Shown in pieces: positions 13,586-21,295 of a stretch of 26,406 bases of DNA (its first letter is position 1; every line of letters begins with the position of its first letter). A program made the position numbers and the translations under genes. This stretch comes from Clostridiales bacterium UBA7011 (GTDB taxonomy: Bacteria; Bacillota; Clostridia; Oscillospirales; Butyricicoccaceae). The notes below the pieces were generated by a model. It was given only the letters and a program-made list of their open reading frames with translations, searched no databases and had not been told where the DNA came from. The DNA is taken from NCBI GenBank assembly GCA_002449635.1, contig DJXF01000087.1, forward strand, positions 1-26,406, written 5' to 3'.

Positions 13586-15910
13586 ATGTCAAAGCTTGTC
13601 ATAGTGGAGTCCCCCGCAAAGGCAAAGACCATCGGGAAATATCTCGGTACGGATTACGTCGTCAAGGCGTCGATGGGACATCTGCGTGATTTACCGGCAA
13701 AGACCATGGGCGTGGATATCGAGCATGATTTCCGCCCGGAATATATTCCGATTGACGGAAAGGATAAGATCATCAATGAGCTGCGCGACGCGGCGGAGGA
13801 AAGCGATTTTGTGTATCTCGCAACCGACCCCGACCGCGAAGGCGAGGCGATTTCATGGCATTTGAAGGAGCTGCTGTATCTCGGCGATCAGCGCTCAAAG
13901 CGCGTGACCTTTAACGAGATCACAAAGCGTGCCGTGCAGGAAGGCATTGCCCATCCGCGCGACATCGATCTCGATCTGGTCGACGCACAGCAGGCGCGGC
14001 GCATTCTCGACCGCATTGTGGGCTACGAGCTGTCCCCCTTCCTCTGGCGGAAGGTCAAGCGCGGTCTGTCTGCGGGCCGCGTGCAGTCGGTGGCGACGCG
14101 CATGGTCGTTGACCGGGAAAAAGAAATCCGCGCCTTTGTGCCGGAGGAATACTGGTCGCTGGAGGCAGAGCTTGCCGCACCGGCGGGCGGCGTGTTTACC
14201 GCATCGTTTTACGGCGATGCCGGCGGAAAGGTGGAGCTGAAGGACGAGGCGCAGACGAACGCCGTCGTGACAGCTGTTACCGGCAAGCCGTTTACCGTGG
14301 GCAAGGTTCGCCGCGGCAAAAAACGCAAAAATCCGGCCCCTCCGTTTATCACTTCGACGCTGCAGCAGGAGGCGAGCCGCAAGCTGGGCATGACGCCGCG
14401 CCGCACGATGGCGGTCGCACAGCAGCTGTATGAAGGCATTGAGATCGGCGAGGCAGGTCTGACCGGTCTGATTACCTATATGCGTACCGACTCGCTGCGG
14501 CTGTCCGATGAGGCGACAGCCGCGGCCAAGGATTTCATTGTGCAGCGCTATGGTGCGGAGTATTATCCGGCGAAAAAGCGCGTGTTCCGCACGAAAAACA
14601 ACGCGCAGGACGCCCACGAGGCCATTCGTCCGACCAATGTCATGATGACGCCGGACGACCTGCAGCCGCACCTGACACCCGAGCAGTACAAGCTGTATAA
14701 GCTGATCTGGAGCCGGTTTGTGGCCTGCCAGATGGCAGAGGCGATTCTGGACACGGTTTCGGCAGATATTCTGTCGGAGGGCTATGTGTTCCGTGCGAGC
14801 GGCTACAAGGTGGCATTTCCCGGCTTTACCGCGGTTTATGAGGAGTCGACGGACGACGGCAAGGGCGATACCGGCTCCGGCAAGCCGCTGCCGAATTTCG
14901 ACGAGGGCGATACGCTCGCCTGCCGGAAGCTGACGCCGGCACAGCACTTCACGCAGCCGCCGGCGCGCTATACCGAAGCATCGCTCATCAAGGCGATGGA
15001 GGAAAAGGGCATCGGCCGCCCGTCCACCTATGCGCCGACGATTTCGACCATTCTCGCGCGGGACTACGTCGTGAAGGAGGGGCGCAGTCTGCGCCCGACC
15101 CCGCTCGGCGAGGGCGTCACGGAGCTGCTTGTGGATAAGTTCACCTCGGTCGCCGACTTGACCTTTACGGCGCATATGGAAGAGGAGCTGGACGAGGTCG
15201 AAAGCGGCAAAATGTCCTATGTCGAGGTTTTGCGCCGTTTCTACGGCGACTTTGAGTCCGCGCTGCAGCAGGCGGAAAAGGATCTCGAGGGACAGCGCAT
15301 CAAGATCAAGGACGAGGAAACCGATGTCGTCTGCGAGCTTTGCGGGCGCAAAATGGTCATCAAATCCGGCCGGTTCGGCAAGTTTCTCGCCTGCCCGGGC
15401 TATCCGGAGTGCAAAAATACCAAGCCGATTGTCGAGGAGACCGGCATCACCTGCCCGAAATGCGGCGGTCAGATCGTCGGGCGCAAATCCAAGCGCGGCT
15501 ATCCCTATCTCGGATGCAGCAACTATCCCGACTGCACCTTTATGACGTGGGATAAGACCACCAAGGAGGAGTGTCCGGAATGCGGCTCTGCGCTGTTCCG
15601 CCACTACGACCGCGAGACCGGCGAGACGCATCTGGTGTGCTACAAGGACGGCTGTGACTACAAAAAGTTCATCAGCAAGCGCACGCCGCGCAAGACCAAG
15701 GCGCAGAAGGAAGCGGAGGCGGCTGCCGCCGGCGAGACGACAGACGAGAGCAAGCCTGCGCGCAGGACGGCGAAAAAGACAGCTGCAAAGAAGACTGCAT
15801 CCAAAAAGACAACAAAGACAACGAAAAAAACAGCTGCGAAGAAGACAACTGCGAAGAAGACGGCAGCGAAGAAGACCGCCGCAGCACAGGAGGTCACCGA
15901 TGCCGAATAA
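13586..15910 (+). CDS. topA: DNA topoisomerase I (type IA)
   Basis: This enzyme of 774 residues relaxes negatively supercoiled DNA. The Toprim domain begins at residue 3 (KLVIVESPAKAKTIGKYLG) with the metal-binding ATDPDREGEA at 79-88. The core includes LSAGRVQSVATRMV and the catalytic Tyr298 in GLITYMRTDSLRLS. Three four-Cys zinc-ribbon repeats span about 583-690: CELCGRK...CPGYPEC, CPKCGG...CSNYPDC, CPECGS...CYKDGC. The last 70 residues form a Lys/Ala/Thr-rich tail of repeated KKTA units, resembling histone H1 tails, probably for nonspecific DNA binding. ATG 13586 was chosen because AGGAGGAAAG precedes it; an upstream in-frame ATG at 13550 lacks a site. The gene overlaps trmFO by 11 nt. Confidence 0.97.
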   Translation: MSKLVIVESPAKAKTIGKYLGTDYVVKASMGHLRDLPAKTMGVDIEHDFRPEYIPIDGKDKIINELRDAAEESDFVYLATDPDREGEAISWHLKELLYLGDQRSKRVTFNEITKRAVQEGIAHPRDIDLDLVDAQQARRILDRIVGYELSPFLWRKVKRGLSAGRVQSVATRMVVDREKEIRAFVPEEYWSLEAELAAPAGGVFTASFYGDAGGKVELKDEAQTNAVVTAVTGKPFTVGKVRRGKKRKNPAPPFITSTLQQEASRKLGMTPRRTMAVAQQLYEGIEIGEAGLTGLITYMRTDSLRLSDEATAAAKDFIVQRYGAEYYPAKKRVFRTKNNAQDAHEAIRPTNVMMTPDDLQPHLTPEQYKLYKLIWSRFVACQMAEAILDTVSADILSEGYVFRASGYKVAFPGFTAVYEESTDDGKGDTGSGKPLPNFDEGDTLACRKLTPAQHFTQPPARYTEASLIKAMEEKGIGRPSTYAPTISTILARDYVVKEGRSLRPTPLGEGVTELLVDKFTSVADLTFTAHMEEELDEVESGKMSYVEVLRRFYGDFESALQQAEKDLEGQRIKIKDEETDVVCELCGRKMVIKSGRFGKFLACPGYPECKNTKPIVEETGITCPKCGGQIVGRKSKRGYPYLGCSNYPDCTFMTWDKTTKEECPECGSALFRHYDRETGETHLVCYKDGCDYKKFISKRTPRKTKAQKEAEAAAAGETTDESKPARRTAKKTAAKKTASKKTTKTTKKTAAKKTTAKKTAAKKTAAAQEVTDAE
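15756..15892 (+). repeat. Low-complexity repeats encoding the TopA basic tail
   Basis: The DNA repeats units close to GCGAAGAAGACnGC, which encode KKTA/KKTT. The tract is purine-rich on the plus strand and could change length by slippage. It also contains the run-up to the trmFO ribosome site. Confidence 0.7.
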
Positions 15911-17225
15911 TGCAATTGTGATCGGTGCGGGTCTCGCGGGCAGCGAGGCGGCGTGGCAGCTGGCACAGCGCGGCATTGCGGTCGACCTGTACGAGATGAA
16001 GCCGAAGCGCATGACACCCGCACACCACACCGCGGATTTTGCCGAGCTCTGCTGCTCCAATTCGCTGCGCGGCGCGGAAATCTGCACCGCCCCCGGCCTG
16101 CTCAAGGAGGAGCTGCGGCGGGCGGGAAGTCTGCTGATTGCCTGCGCCGATGCCACGCGCGTTGAGGCGGGCGGCGCACTCGCCGTCGACCGGACGGCGT
16201 TCTCCGCGCGGGTTACGGAGAAAATCCGTTCCCATCCGGGCATTGCGGTGCACGAGGAAGAGGTCACACATCTGCCGGAGACAGGACATGTGATTGTGGC
16301 GACCGGCCCGCTGACGTCGGATGCGCTGTTTGACGACATTCGGAGCAGGCTCGGTCAGCGCGAATATCTGCATTTTTATGATGCGGCGGCGCCGATCGTC
16401 AGCTTCGGCTCGATTGATATGGAACATGCCTATTTCGCCTCCCGTTATGACAAGGGAACGGCGGATTACATCAACTGCCCGATGAACCGCGAAGAATATG
16501 ACGCGTTCTGGGAGGCGCTCTGCGCGGCGGAACAGGCGCCCGTGCACGGCTTCGAGGACAAAAAGGTATTTGAGGGCTGCATGCCCGTCGAAGTCATGGG
16601 ACGGCGCGGACACGACACGCTGCTGTACGGACCGCTCAAGCCGGTCGGTCTGCGCGACCCGCGCACCGGAAAAGATCCGTATGCCGTCGTACAGCTGCGC
16701 CGCGACAATGCGGCAGGTTCCCTGTACAATCTCGTCGGCTTTCAGACCCATCTGCGCTTTCCGGAGCAAAAGCGTGTCTTTTCGATGATTCCGGCGCTGC
16801 GCAATGCGGAATTTGTGCGGTACGGCGTGATGCACCGAAACACCTTTATGGATTCGCCGCGCCTGCTCGACCGGCATTTTCGCCTGCGGGAGGAGCCGCG
16901 CATCCGCTTTGCCGGACAGATGACCGGCGTGGAGGGCTATATCGAATCCACTGCGTCCGGCTTTGAGACCGGCGTCAATCTGGCGCGCGAGCTGAACGGG
17001 CTGCCGCTCATCGAGTTTCCGGACACGACCGCCATCGGTGCACTCGGTCTGTATGTCTCGAACGAAGCCAATACAAAATTCCAGCCGATGAACATCAACT
17101 TCGGCATTATTCAGCCGCTCGGCCGCCGGGTCAAGGGCAAGCGGGAGAAAAATACACAAATTGCGCTGCGTGCGCTGGAGCATCTGGACGGACTGCTGGA
17201 TGCGGTAAAGGAGGGTTCCCTTTGA
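15900..17225 (+). CDS. trmFO: Folate/FAD-dependent tRNA m5U54 methyltransferase TrmFO
   Basis: The enzyme uses methylenetetrahydrofolate and FAD to methylate uridine 54 in the tRNA T-loop. It has 441 residues. The N-terminal FAD-binding motif is VIGAGLAGSEAAWQLA (7-22). ELCCSNSLRG places conserved cysteines at 51-52 and GCMPVEVMGRRG places another at 227, both matching active-site cysteines of the family. RFAGQMTGVEGYIESTASG and the C-terminal PMNINFGI are also characteristic. ATG 15900 follows AGGAGGT and overlaps the end of topA by 11 nt. A longer frame upstream (from 15654) is only the topA tail read in another phase. topA-trmFO is a familiar Firmicutes pairing. The TGA overlaps the TTG start of plsX. 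Confidence 0.96.
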   Translation: MPNNAIVIGAGLAGSEAAWQLAQRGIAVDLYEMKPKRMTPAHHTADFAELCCSNSLRGAEICTAPGLLKEELRRAGSLLIACADATRVEAGGALAVDRTAFSARVTEKIRSHPGIAVHEEEVTHLPETGHVIVATGPLTSDALFDDIRSRLGQREYLHFYDAAAPIVSFGSIDMEHAYFASRYDKGTADYINCPMNREEYDAFWEALCAAEQAPVHGFEDKKVFEGCMPVEVMGRRGHDTLLYGPLKPVGLRDPRTGKDPYAVVQLRRDNAAGSLYNLVGFQTHLRFPEQKRVFSMIPALRNAEFVRYGVMHRNTFMDSPRLLDRHFRLREEPRIRFAGQMTGVEGYIESTASGFETGVNLARELNGLPLIEFPDTTAIGALGLYVSNEANTKFQPMNINFGIIQPLGRRVKGKREKNTQIALRALEHLDGLLDAVKEGSL

Positions 17226-18229
17226 AACTCATTATCGATGCAATGAGCGGCGACAATGCGCCGGAGGCAATCGTATCCGGCTGCGTGATGGCCGCGCGTG
17301 AATTCGGACACGAATATATTCTGGTCGGAAAAGAGCACACGATTCGCACCCTGCTCAAAAAGGAAAAGGCGGGCGATCTGCCCATCACGGTTCAGCCGGC
17401 ATCGGATGTCATCGACATGCACGACGATCCCGCGATGGCGGTGCGCCGCAAAAAGGATGCGTCCATGTCGGTTGCGCTGCGCCTGCTGCGCGACGGCGCG
17501 GGCGATGCGCTCATCTCCGCGGGAAATACGGGTGCGCTGCTGTCCGGCGCGACGCTGGTGGTCAAGCGGATCAAGGGGATCCGCCGCGCGGCACTGCCCC
17601 CGGTCATGCCCTGCAGGGGCGGACATGTTATGCTCATCGATGCCGGCGCAAACGCGGAGTGCACGCCGGAATATCTGCTGCAGTTTGCCTACATGGGCAG
17701 CTTCTACATGCAGAAGGTGATGGGCGTTGCGTCACCGCGCGTCGGTCTGGTCAACAACGGCGCGGAGGACACCAAGGGCGATACGCTGCGGCGCGAGACC
17801 TATGACCTGCTCAAGCAGGCGGATGCCGAAGGACGCATTCGTTTTGTCGGCAATGTGGAGGGCAGCGATGTGCCGATGGGCGCGTGTGATGTCGCGGTTT
17901 CCGACGGCTTTACGGGCAATGTCATGCTCAAGACGGTCGAGGGCGTTGCGACCTTCCTGATGGGAGAGCTCAAGTCGGCATTTCTCACCAATGCCCGCAC
18001 CAAGCTCGCGTATCTGCTGGTCAAGCCGGCAATGCGCCGGCTGAAAAGCCTGCTTTCGACAAGCGAGGTCGGCGGCGCGCCGTTTTTAGGCATCTGCAAG
18101 CCGGTGTTCAAGGCGCACGGTTCTTCGGACGCGCGTGCGATTCGTTCGGCGGTCAAACAGGCGGTCAGCTTTGTGGAGGCGGATGTTGTCGGCGAAATTA
18201 CCCGCAATATTGACCACATGACACTGTGA
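17222..18229 (+). CDS. plsX: Phosphate acyltransferase PlsX
   Basis: PlsX converts acyl-ACP to acyl-phosphate for phospholipid synthesis at the membrane surface. The protein has 335 residues, normal length. The N-terminus KLIIDAMSGDNAPEAIVSG is diagnostic. NTGALLSGATLVVKRIKG, LIDAGANAECTPEYLLQFA and VSDGFTGNVMLK also match the family. The start is TTG 17222, with GGAGGG (17210-17215) 6 nt upstream, and it overlaps the trmFO stop (TTGA). No ATG start at the right N-terminus exists. The product would pass acyl groups drawn from the ACP encoded just downstream. I found no FapR-type operator near the gene. Confidence 0.95.
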   Translation: MKLIIDAMSGDNAPEAIVSGCVMAAREFGHEYILVGKEHTIRTLLKKEKAGDLPITVQPASDVIDMHDDPAMAVRRKKDASMSVALRLLRDGAGDALISAGNTGALLSGATLVVKRIKGIRRAALPPVMPCRGGHVMLIDAGANAECTPEYLLQFAYMGSFYMQKVMGVASPRVGLVNNGAEDTKGDTLRRETYDLLKQADAEGRIRFVGNVEGSDVPMGACDVAVSDGFTGNVMLKTVEGVATFLMGELKSAFLTNARTKLAYLLVKPAMRRLKSLLSTSEVGGAPFLGICKPVFKAHGSSDARAIRSAVKQAVSFVEADVVGEITRNIDHMTL

Positions 18230-18242
18230 GTCGGTTTTTCTA

Positions 18243-18271
18243 TTGACACAACGGTCTTCGTCGCATATCAT
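18243..18271 (+). promoter_or_regulatory. Sigma-A promoter of acpP (and probably rnc)
   Basis: TTGACA (18243-18248) and TATCAT (18266-18271) have a 17-nt spacer. They lie directly after the plsX stop, so acpP can be transcribed independently of the topA-trmFO-plsX run. Transcription would start near 18278. Confidence 0.85.
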
Positions 18272-18306
18272 TTGATTCATACGGCGGAGACCGGCCAAAG
18301 CAGGCA

Positions 18307-18315
18307 GGGAGGTGA
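18307..18315 (+). promoter_or_regulatory. Ribosome binding site deciding the acpP start
   Basis: GGGAGGTGA pairs extensively with the 16S 3' end. The GTG inside it (18312) cannot serve as start. GTG 18321 is 8 nt after GGAGG and GTG 18318 is 5 nt after it. Confidence 0.7.
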
Positions 18316-18320
18316 ACGTG

Positions 18321-18551
18321 GTGGTATTCGAGAAGGTGTGTGACATTCTCTCGGAGCAGCTCGGTGTGGACACGGAAGAGCTCAGTATGGACACGAGGAT
18401 CGTGGATGATCTTATGGCGGACTCGCTTGATATGGTAGAGATCATGATGAGCATTGAGGATGCGTTCGGCATCGAGGAGGTCCCAACCGAGAAAATGGAA
18501 GAGATCAAGACAATCGGAGACATTGTCCGATACATCGGTGAGGATGATTAA
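18321..18551 (+). CDS. acpP: Acyl carrier protein
   Basis: ACP carries growing acyl chains on a 4'-phosphopantetheine arm in the cytoplasm. The protein has 76 residues from the GTG at 18321 (77 from the GTG at 18318) and is very acidic. The attachment site is the serine of ADSLDMVE, residue 35 or 36 depending on start. The usual DDLGADSLD reads DDLMADSLD here, with Met for Gly two residues before the Asp. The N-terminus MVFEKVCDIL matches the common Clostridia MVFEKV start, which favours 18321. The gene sits between plsX and rnc, the standard arrangement, and has its own promoter. Confidence 0.94.
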   Translation: MVFEKVCDILSEQLGVDTEELSMDTRIVDDLMADSLDMVEIMMSIEDAFGIEEVPTEKMEEIKTIGDIVRYIGEDD

Positions 18552-18589
18552 ACCGCACCGATCCTGCATGAATCGAAACAATCATTTGA

Positions 18590-18676
18590 CCGAAAAAACA
18601 GTGTCTGAATGCGGCGCGGCATCACCGGAGCGCGGGGTGCGGCAGAGGGCTCAAAATTCGGACGCTGTTTTTTCGG
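18590..18676 (+). promoter_or_regulatory. Long 21-bp RNA stem-loop upstream of rnc
   Basis: The arms 18590-18610 and 18656-18676 pair over 21 positions with only two G-T wobbles and no mismatch. The loop is 45 nt and GC-rich, and itself can fold (GCATCACC with GGGGTGC). The 3' arm contains T6, so it could act as an intrinsic terminator after acpP. Its length also suits an RNase III substrate in the rnc leader. No clear promoter lies between it and rnc. Confidence 0.75.
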
Positions 18677-18773
18677 AAAACAGGTGTTTCCGCTTGTGCG
18701 GCGATGCAACAATGCGGGTGTATCTGTCCTGCGCGGCGGCGCACCCGATGGATAAAAAGAAAGGAGCGAAACG

Positions 18774-19454
18774 ATGATGGAAAAGGATGAGCTGATTTAT
18801 CAGTTCCGCGACACCGGATTGCTGACGACGGCGATGACGCATTCCTCCTATGCCAACGAGCATCGGGAGCAGCATATCCAGAACAATGAGCGGCTGGAGT
18901 TTCTTGGCGATTCCATACTCGGACTGGTGTCCGCAGACTATGTATTCCACCGCTGTCCCAATGTACCGGAGGGTCAGCTGACGAAGCTGCGCGCGGCGGT
19001 TGTATGCGAACAGACGCTGTATGAGGTTGCCAAGGAACTTGGGCTGGACCGCCTGCTTTTGCTCGGAAAGGGCGAAGAAAACGGCGGAGGACGCAAGCGC
19101 CCGTCGATTCTGGCGGATTCGGTGGAGGCGCTGATCGGCGCGATTTATCTGGACGGCGGACTGGAGGCCGCCCGCGCCTTTATTCTGTCCTTCCTTCCGG
19201 CGAAGGTGGATCTGGCCGAACAGGGCGGCGCATTCCGCGACTACAAGACCGCCCTGCAGGAAATCGTACAGAAGAACCGGCAGGAGACACTGACCTATCA
19301 GCTGACCGGGGAAAGCGGGCCGGACCATGACAAGCGGTTTACCGTACAGGTGCTGCTCAACCGCAATATTTTTGCGGAGGGCACCGGACGCAGCAAAAAG
19401 GAAGCCGAGCAGATGGCGGCCAAGGCTGCGCTTGCGCTGATGGGACAGGTCTGA
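18774..19454 (+). CDS. rnc: Ribonuclease III
   Basis: RNase III cleaves double-stranded RNA, processing rRNA precursors and some mRNAs. The protein has 226 residues. The signature NNERLEFLGDSILGL gives Glu42 and Asp46, and DSVEALIGAIYLDGG gives Asp115 and Glu118, so all four metal-binding catalytic residues are present. A dsRNA-binding domain covers about 155-224, including the C-terminal GRSKKEAEQMAAKAAL helix. AAAGGAG precedes two adjacent ATGs (18774 and 18777). The gene lies 222 nt after acpP, a gap dominated by the long stem-loop at 18590-18676, and 4 nt before the radical SAM gene. Confidence 0.97.
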   Translation: MMEKDELIYQFRDTGLLTTAMTHSSYANEHREQHIQNNERLEFLGDSILGLVSADYVFHRCPNVPEGQLTKLRAAVVCEQTLYEVAKELGLDRLLLLGKGEENGGGRKRPSILADSVEALIGAIYLDGGLEAARAFILSFLPAKVDLAEQGGAFRDYKTALQEIVQKNRQETLTYQLTGESGPDHDKRFTVQVLLNRNIFAEGTGRSKKEAEQMAAKAALALMGQV

Positions 19455-19458
19455 GCAG

Positions 19459-20436
19459 ATGGCATCGATTGTGCCGGTTTTTGTGCCGCATGCGGGCTGT
19501 CCCTGCCGCTGTGTCTTTTGCAATCAACGGACGATTGCGGGACAGCAGGCGCAAATGACGCCGGAAAAGGCGCGGCACATTCTCACACAGGCGCTTTCCG
19601 TTCTGCCGGAGGGAAGTGCGCCGCAGGCCGCTTTTTACGGCGGCAGCTTTACAGCCATCCCGGTGGACGAGCAGGAGGCGCTGCTCGAGGTGACAGATTC
19701 CTTTCTGCACACCGGACAGCTGTCCAGCGTGCGGCTTTCTACGCGGCCGGATGCGATTGACATCCCGACGCTCGAGCGGCTGCGCCGGCACGGCGTTTCC
19801 GTGATTGAACTGGGTGCGCAGTCGATGGACAATGAAGTACTGCGGCGCGCGGCGCGCGGACACACGGCGGAGGATACCGTCCGCGCTTCCCGGCTCGTCC
19901 GGGCGGCGGGCTTTTCGCTCGTTTTGCAGACGATGGCGGGACTGCCCGGCGACACGCGCGAGACCGTGTGCCGTACCGCGCAGCGCATTGCGGCGCTGCA
20001 GCCCGACGGCGTGCGCATCTATCCTGTGGCGGTTCTGCCCGACACGGAGCTGTACGACCTGTGGCGCGCGGGAGCGTATACCCCGCTCGATGTGGACACA
20101 GCGGCGGTCTGGTGCGCGGATATGCTGGATGTGTTCCGGCGGGCAAACATCCCTGTGCTGCGCATCGGGCTCAACCCGACAGAGGAGCTCAGCTGCACGG
20201 TCGCCGCGGGCGCGTATCATCCCGCAATGGGTGAGCTGGTGTGGAATGAGCTGTGGTATCGCCGGCTGCGCGCCCGGCTAGAACGGCAGAAAGATGGCAT
20301 ACTGATGGTACCGGCGCGCGAGCTGTCTCGTGCAATCGGACAAAAACGGCGCAATGTGCTGCGCTTGCAGCGGGAATTTCCCGAACGGGACATCCGCATC
20401 TGTGCCGAAAAGCAGGAGGACGAATCATGGACTTAA
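19459..20436 (+). CDS. Elp3-like radical SAM protein
   Basis: The protein has 325 residues. The radical SAM cysteines are Cys14, Cys18 and Cys21 in GCPCRCVFCNQ. They are followed by the SAM-binding FYGGSFTAIP region, STRPDAID, VSVIELGAQSMDNEVL, the MAGLPGDT motif and a C-terminal segment with VRIYPVAVLPDTELYDLW. This layout belongs to the Elp3/HemN-like radical SAM group, but the protein lacks the acetyltransferase domain of true Elp3. Substrate and product are unknown. A gene of this type next to rnc and smc is common in Clostridia, which suggests a housekeeping role, perhaps in RNA modification (inference). The start is 4 nt after rnc with only a weak ribosome site, implying coupled translation. 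The end overlaps the next gene by 10 nt. Confidence 0.88.
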   Translation: MASIVPVFVPHAGCPCRCVFCNQRTIAGQQAQMTPEKARHILTQALSVLPEGSAPQAAFYGGSFTAIPVDEQEALLEVTDSFLHTGQLSSVRLSTRPDAIDIPTLERLRRHGVSVIELGAQSMDNEVLRRAARGHTAEDTVRASRLVRAAGFSLVLQTMAGLPGDTRETVCRTAQRIAALQPDGVRIYPVAVLPDTELYDLWRAGAYTPLDVDTAAVWCADMLDVFRRANIPVLRIGLNPTEELSCTVAAGAYHPAMGELVWNELWYRRLRARLERQKDGILMVPARELSRAIGQKRRNVLRLQREFPERDIRICAEKQEDESWT

Positions 20437-21092
20437 TGGAGGCAATGCGCCGCCGGCATTCGGTGCGCGCCTATCAGGACAGGCCGCTCGGCGCGGCAGC
20501 GGCGGAGCTGCAGCAGTGCATCGAGCAGTGCAACCGGGAGAGCGGGCTGCATATTCAGCTGGTACAGAATGAACCGAAGGCATTTGCCGGCCGCATGGCG
20601 CGGTACGGGCATTTTTCCGGCGTGAAAAATTATATTGTCCTCATCGGGAAAAAGGGCGAAAAGCTGGAGGAGCAGTGCGGCTATTACGGCGAAAAGATCG
20701 TGCTTCGCGCACAGCAGCTGGGGCTGAACACCTGCTGGGTCGCGCTGACCTATCAGAAAATTCCGGAAGCCTTTACCGTTGCAGCAGGGGAAAAGCTCGT
20801 GCTTGTCATCGCCGTCGGTTACGGCGTGACAGAGGGCGCCGCGCACAAATCCAAGTCTGCCGGAGCGGTCAGTCATGCCCCCGCAGATGCGCCGCAGTGG
20901 TTTCGCAGCGGCGTGGAGGCCGCGCTGCTCGCGCCGACTGCCGTCAATCAGCAGAAATTCTCCTTTTCCCTGACCGGTCCAAACCGGGTTTCAGCAAAGG
21001 CGGGCTTTGGCTTTTACACCAAGGTCGATCTCGGCATTGCAAAGTATCATTTTGAACTGGGTGCCGGAACGGAAAACTTCACATGGCTCTGA
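20427..21092 (+). CDS. TM1586-type nitroreductase family protein
   Basis: The protein has 221 residues. It starts with the nitroreductase-like MRRRHSVRAYQDRPL motif. It then has YGHFSGVKNYIVLIGKKGEK, CGYYGEKIVLRAQQLGLNT and CWVALTYQK, which match the TM1586 branch of the FMN-binding nitroreductase fold. It ends with a second helix-strand unit containing LLAPTAVNQQKFSF. It probably binds FMN and reduces an unidentified substrate with NAD(P)H; this is family-based inference. ATG 20427 has AGGAGG (20414-20419) 7 nt upstream and lies inside the end of the radical SAM gene. The upstream in-frame extension to 20253 is a shadow. A strong terminator follows, ending the acpP-rnc transcript. Confidence 0.88.
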   Translation: MDLMEAMRRRHSVRAYQDRPLGAAAAELQQCIEQCNRESGLHIQLVQNEPKAFAGRMARYGHFSGVKNYIVLIGKKGEKLEEQCGYYGEKIVLRAQQLGLNTCWVALTYQKIPEAFTVAAGEKLVLVIAVGYGVTEGAAHKSKSAGAVSHAPADAPQWFRSGVEAALLAPTAVNQQKFSFSLTGPNRVSAKAGFGFYTKVDLGIAKYHFELGAGTENFTWL

Positions 21093-21097
21093 TTGCC

Positions 21098-21143
21098 CCG
21101 CTCCTGCTTGCCGCTGCATTGCGGCGGAGGGAGCGGTTTTTTT
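21098..21143 (+). terminator. Intrinsic terminator after the nitroreductase gene
   Basis: CCGCTCC (21098-21104) pairs with GGAGCGG (21130-21136). An inner GCCGC/GCGGC stem stacks in the loop, and T7 (21137-21143) follows. Confidence 0.92.
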
Positions 21144-21201
21144 CTGCGCACGGCGCAAATGTTAAAATGGTAACAGTGCCGTATCATTTTTGCTCTGTCG
21201 A

Positions 21202-21230
21202 TTGCATCCGGTGGGAAAACATGGTATGCT
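21202..21230 (+). promoter_or_regulatory. Promoter of smc
   Basis: TTGCAT (21202-21207) and TATGCT (21225-21230) have a 17-nt spacer. A TG one base before the -10 makes it an extended -10. A second -10-like TATACT follows at 21232-21237 without a matching -35. Transcription would start near 21237. Confidence 0.75.
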
Positions 21231-21245
21231 GTATACTAGAATTGG

Positions 21246-21272
21246 TATCGGCAGAAACAAAAGCTGCCGATA
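21246..21272 (+). promoter_or_regulatory. 5' leader hairpin of smc
   Basis: TATCGGCAG (21246-21254) pairs perfectly with CTGCCGATA (21264-21272), 9 bp around a 9-nt A-rich loop. It begins about 9 nt after the predicted transcription start and ends before the ribosome site. No T-run follows. Confidence 0.65.
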
Positions 21273-21295
21273 GAAGGGAAGCGTGAGGGAAACGC

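Noticed and set aside
15654..15899. An Arg/Gln-rich N-terminal extension of trmFO
   Set aside because: It is the repetitive TopA tail read in another frame; the family start is at 15900.
13895..16339. An 814-codon minus-strand open frame opposite topA and trmFO
   Set aside because: Same codon-bias artefact: it has no domain, no ribosome site, and crosses two recognised genes.
17200..18320. FapR-type operator near plsX or acpP
   Set aside because: I looked for the TTAGTACCTGGTACTAA-like palindrome and saw none.
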